Shown here piece by piece: positions 62,609 to 64,000 of a DNA stretch of 64,000 bases (position 1 is the first letter of the stretch; each line of letters starts with the position of its first letter). The notes below the pieces were generated by a model. That model made no database searches, was not told the origin of the DNA, and saw only the letters and a list, made by a program, of their open reading frames with translations. The stretch spans positions 62,001 through 126,000 of the forward strand of contig MKZN01000007.1 of assembly GCA_001938995.1 (NCBI GenBank), in the 5' to 3' direction. The position numbers were made by a program, and so were the translations under genes. This stretch comes from Bacillus pumilus. GTDB lineage: Bacteria; Bacillota; Bacilli; Bacillales; Bacillaceae.

Positions 62609-63232
62609 TTGTTTCGTTATTGGTTTTTAACGATTTATGTAGTTGTTTCCTTTTTAAAAAGTATGAGGCATCTGTATGATCATGAATTAACAGATCCCCG
62701 CATTTCCTATACGAAACGAATGCAGCTCATTCATGAGCATGCAAAAACATTTGCACGAGGGTGTATTGATCAATCAGGATCAGTCATGACCATCCATCAG
62801 CATAAGAAATTGCCAGATGGGCCGGTGATTTATATGAGCCGTGAACTTGATCCAGTGACGACGACATTGTTAATTGGGCACCTTGAGAAGCCGTTTGCTT
62901 TTTTTGCGAAGCCGCATCTCTTTCGGTATCCCATCCTAACACAATGGTTGCAGAAGATGGCGGTCATTGATCAGCATCAACCAGATGCGCAATTATTAGA
63001 AGAGGCAAAAGAACGGATCATGTCTGGTCAAAGCGTATTGCTTTCAGAAAAAGATACAACACTTGCCGAAGCGCTTGCAGAAGAGTTTGTTTGTCCAATT
63101 ATTCCAATTGAAACAAGCGGCACGGAGCGTCTTTTAACAGGTAAGATTGTAAAAAGGCTACGTCCAGTCAATGTAGATATTCATATAAAAGCACCAATGA
63201 TGGTCAATGATTATGTCCAAAAGCGCGCATAG
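62609..63232 (+). CDS. ypkP: YpkP, uncharacterised dfrA-neighbour protein
   Basis: 207 residues from TTG 62609 (AGGAGGA at 6 nt). A hydrophobic N-terminal helix (RYWFLTIYVVVSFL) followed by a soluble part. The order HQHKKLPDGPVIYMSRELDPVTTTLLIGHL and FFAKPHLFRYPILTQWLQKM recalls the PlsC-type 1-acylglycerol-3-phosphate acyltransferase fold, but the catalytic H-x4-D motif is not visible, so activity is doubtful. Third gene of the thyB-dfrA-ypkP operon as in B. subtilis. Confidence 0.78.
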   Translation: MFRYWFLTIYVVVSFLKSMRHLYDHELTDPRISYTKRMQLIHEHAKTFARGCIDQSGSVMTIHQHKKLPDGPVIYMSRELDPVTTTLLIGHLEKPFAFFAKPHLFRYPILTQWLQKMAVIDQHQPDAQLLEEAKERIMSGQSVLLSEKDTTLAEALAEEFVCPIIPIETSGTERLLTGKIVKRLRPVNVDIHIKAPMMVNDYVQKRA

Positions 63233-63269
63233 AAAAAACCAGCATCCCAAAGGGGGAGCTGGTTTTTTT
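63233..63269. terminator. Bidirectional terminator between ypkP and yplQ
   Basis: AAAAAACCAGC/GCTGGTTTTTT stem with inner CCC/GGG pairing, between convergent stops. Confidence 0.88.
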
Positions 63270-63907
63270 CATGCACCGGGAATGTGGACGCAATAGAGAA
63301 GGATACAAAAGAACATCGAGACACTACCGCCAAGAACAAATCCATGCCAAATCGCATGATGGTATGGAATTTTACGCCAAATGTAAAAGATGGTGCCGAC
63401 AGAATATAAAATACCACCTAACAATAACAGGCTAAATCCTGTTCCTGTTAATTCAATGTAGAGAGGTTTGATGGCGATGATAATCATCCAGCCCATTAAC
63501 AAATAGACGATAGTTGAAACAATGATAAATCGTTTGACAAAGAAGATTTTAAATACAATGCCACCTGCAGCAAGTGCCCACACAATCGCAAGAAGGGTAT
63601 AGCCGAGCGCACCTTTTAATGGTCCAAGTAAAAAGGGTGTATATGTACCGGCGATCAATACATAAATGGCAGAGTGGTCGAGGATTTCAAAAACATCCTT
63701 CGCTTTTTTGTGCTGAATGCTATGAAGCAGGGTTGAGCTTAAATAAAGAAGCAGCATGGACCCTCCAAATATCGAAAAACTAATGATGTCTGTGACCGTT
63801 CCGTATTGAACAGCGAACATGACGAGAAAAACAATGGCCGGTATGGATAAAATAACCCCAATGCCGTGTGTAACGGCGTTTGCAATTTCTTCTTTTACAG
63901 TAAACAT
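63269..63907 (-). CDS. yplQ: YplQ, hemolysin III / PAQR-family membrane protein
   Basis: 212 residues, seven membrane segments. Hemolysin III motifs: EEIANAVTHGIGVILSIP, SSTLLHSIQ, the DHSAIYVLIAGTYTPF segment, and C-terminal YHHAIWHGFVLGGS, whose His residues with the early Ser/His/Asp form the metal site of the PAQR superfamily. Ceramidase-like activity is suggested for relatives, not shown here. ATG 63907 follows AAAGGAGGACATC. Lies 13 bp after the stop of another minus-strand gene. Confidence 0.92.
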   Translation of the reverse strand: MFTVKEEIANAVTHGIGVILSIPAIVFLVMFAVQYGTVTDIISFSIFGGSMLLLYLSSTLLHSIQHKKAKDVFEILDHSAIYVLIAGTYTPFLLGPLKGALGYTLLAIVWALAAGGIVFKIFFVKRFIIVSTIVYLLMGWMIIIAIKPLYIELTGTGFSLLLLGGILYSVGTIFYIWRKIPYHHAIWHGFVLGGSVSMFFCILLYCVHIPGA

Positions 63908-63920
63908 ATGATGTCCTCCT

Positions 63921-64000
63921 TTAATGATTCGGAATATAACCATCGAGCGATTTGAGGAATGACAGACCTTCAAGTGTAATCTTTGTTCCAGCTCTGCCTT
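63921..64000 (-). CDS. C-terminal end of an unidentified gene (partial)
   Basis: Open on the minus strand from the right edge to a TAA at 63921-63923; 26 residues ending GLSFLKSLDGYIPNH. The stop is directly followed by the yplQ ribosome site, which supports a real upstream gene in the same operon. Too short to name; B. subtilis has ypmP next in this direction, but I cannot confirm a match. Confidence 0.5.
   Translation of the reverse strand, partial: GRAGTKITLEGLSFLKSLDGYIPNH

Overview
The window is low-GC Gram-positive chromosome with the gene order of the Bacillus subtilis qcrC-ypjA ... yplQ region. Protein sizes, spore genes (cotD, sspM, sspL, yppG) and Bacillus-type signals (AGGAGG ribosome sites, frequent TTG/GTG starts, sigma A, D and K elements, a guanine riboswitch, type B RNase P RNA) fit a Bacillus. 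Two differences from B. subtilis 168, formate-tetrahydrofolate ligase next to metA and no aspB between tseB and asnS, suggest the B. pumilus/safensis/altitudinis group; that placement is inference. I see no phage, insertion sequence, CRISPR array, tRNA or rRNA. This is conserved core chromosome, and most of the novelty is in small genes and leaders.

Layout. 1-2.5 kb: end of qcrC, ypjA, ypjB, and convergent ypjC. 2.6-8.3 kb: a tight operon ypjD-dapB-mgsA-bshB1-bshA-cca-birA (lysine/cell-wall precursor, methylglyoxal, bacillithiol, tRNA CCA, biotin control). 8.3-13.4 kb: panBCD behind a structured leader, then dinG. 13.5-21 kb: ypmA-tseB, asnS, dnaD-nth-ypoC, and opposing recU-ponA. 21-30 kb: small spore and unknown genes (yppC, sspM, yppD, yppE, yppG, ypqA), ypqE, an old-yellow-enzyme oxidoreductase, mrfAB DNA repair, a 31-aa membrane peptide and cotD. 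30-36.7 kb: ypsA, gpsB, rnpB, rlmL-like ypsC, yptA, ypvA, ypwA. 36.8-41 kb: guanine-riboswitch-controlled xpt-pbuX, a candidate minus-strand small RNA, bpsAB, and a Fur-box-controlled 30-aa membrane peptide.

41-49 kb: dynA, ypbS, a 36-aa peptide, ypcP, opposing sspL and ypdPQ, then ypeP, ypeQ, a DegR-like gene with a sigma D -10, and cspD with its cold-shock type leader. 49-56.5 kb: an AIM24-family gene whose ribosome site lies in a perfect 10-bp inverted repeat, ugtP, metA, divergent fhs, bsaA, ypgQ, ypgR (cvfC). 56.5-64 kb: ilvD behind a leader with a 30-aa upstream ORF, brxA, ypiP, a 24-aa membrane peptide, ypjP, ypjQ, thyB-dfrA-ypkP, yplQ and a partial gene.

Functional links: bshB1/bshA make bacillithiol and brxA acts on bacillithiolated proteins. 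thyB, dfrA and fhs share the folate C1 pool. recU-ponA, gpsB, tseB, ugtP and dynA serve envelope growth and division. dinG, nth, recU, mrfA, mrfB, ypcP and ypvA are DNA-maintenance enzymes. The most interesting unexplained items are the minus-strand small RNA candidate (about 38974-39073), the Fur-controlled peptide (40785-40954), the ribosome-site hairpins before panB and the AIM24 gene, and the ilvD leader.
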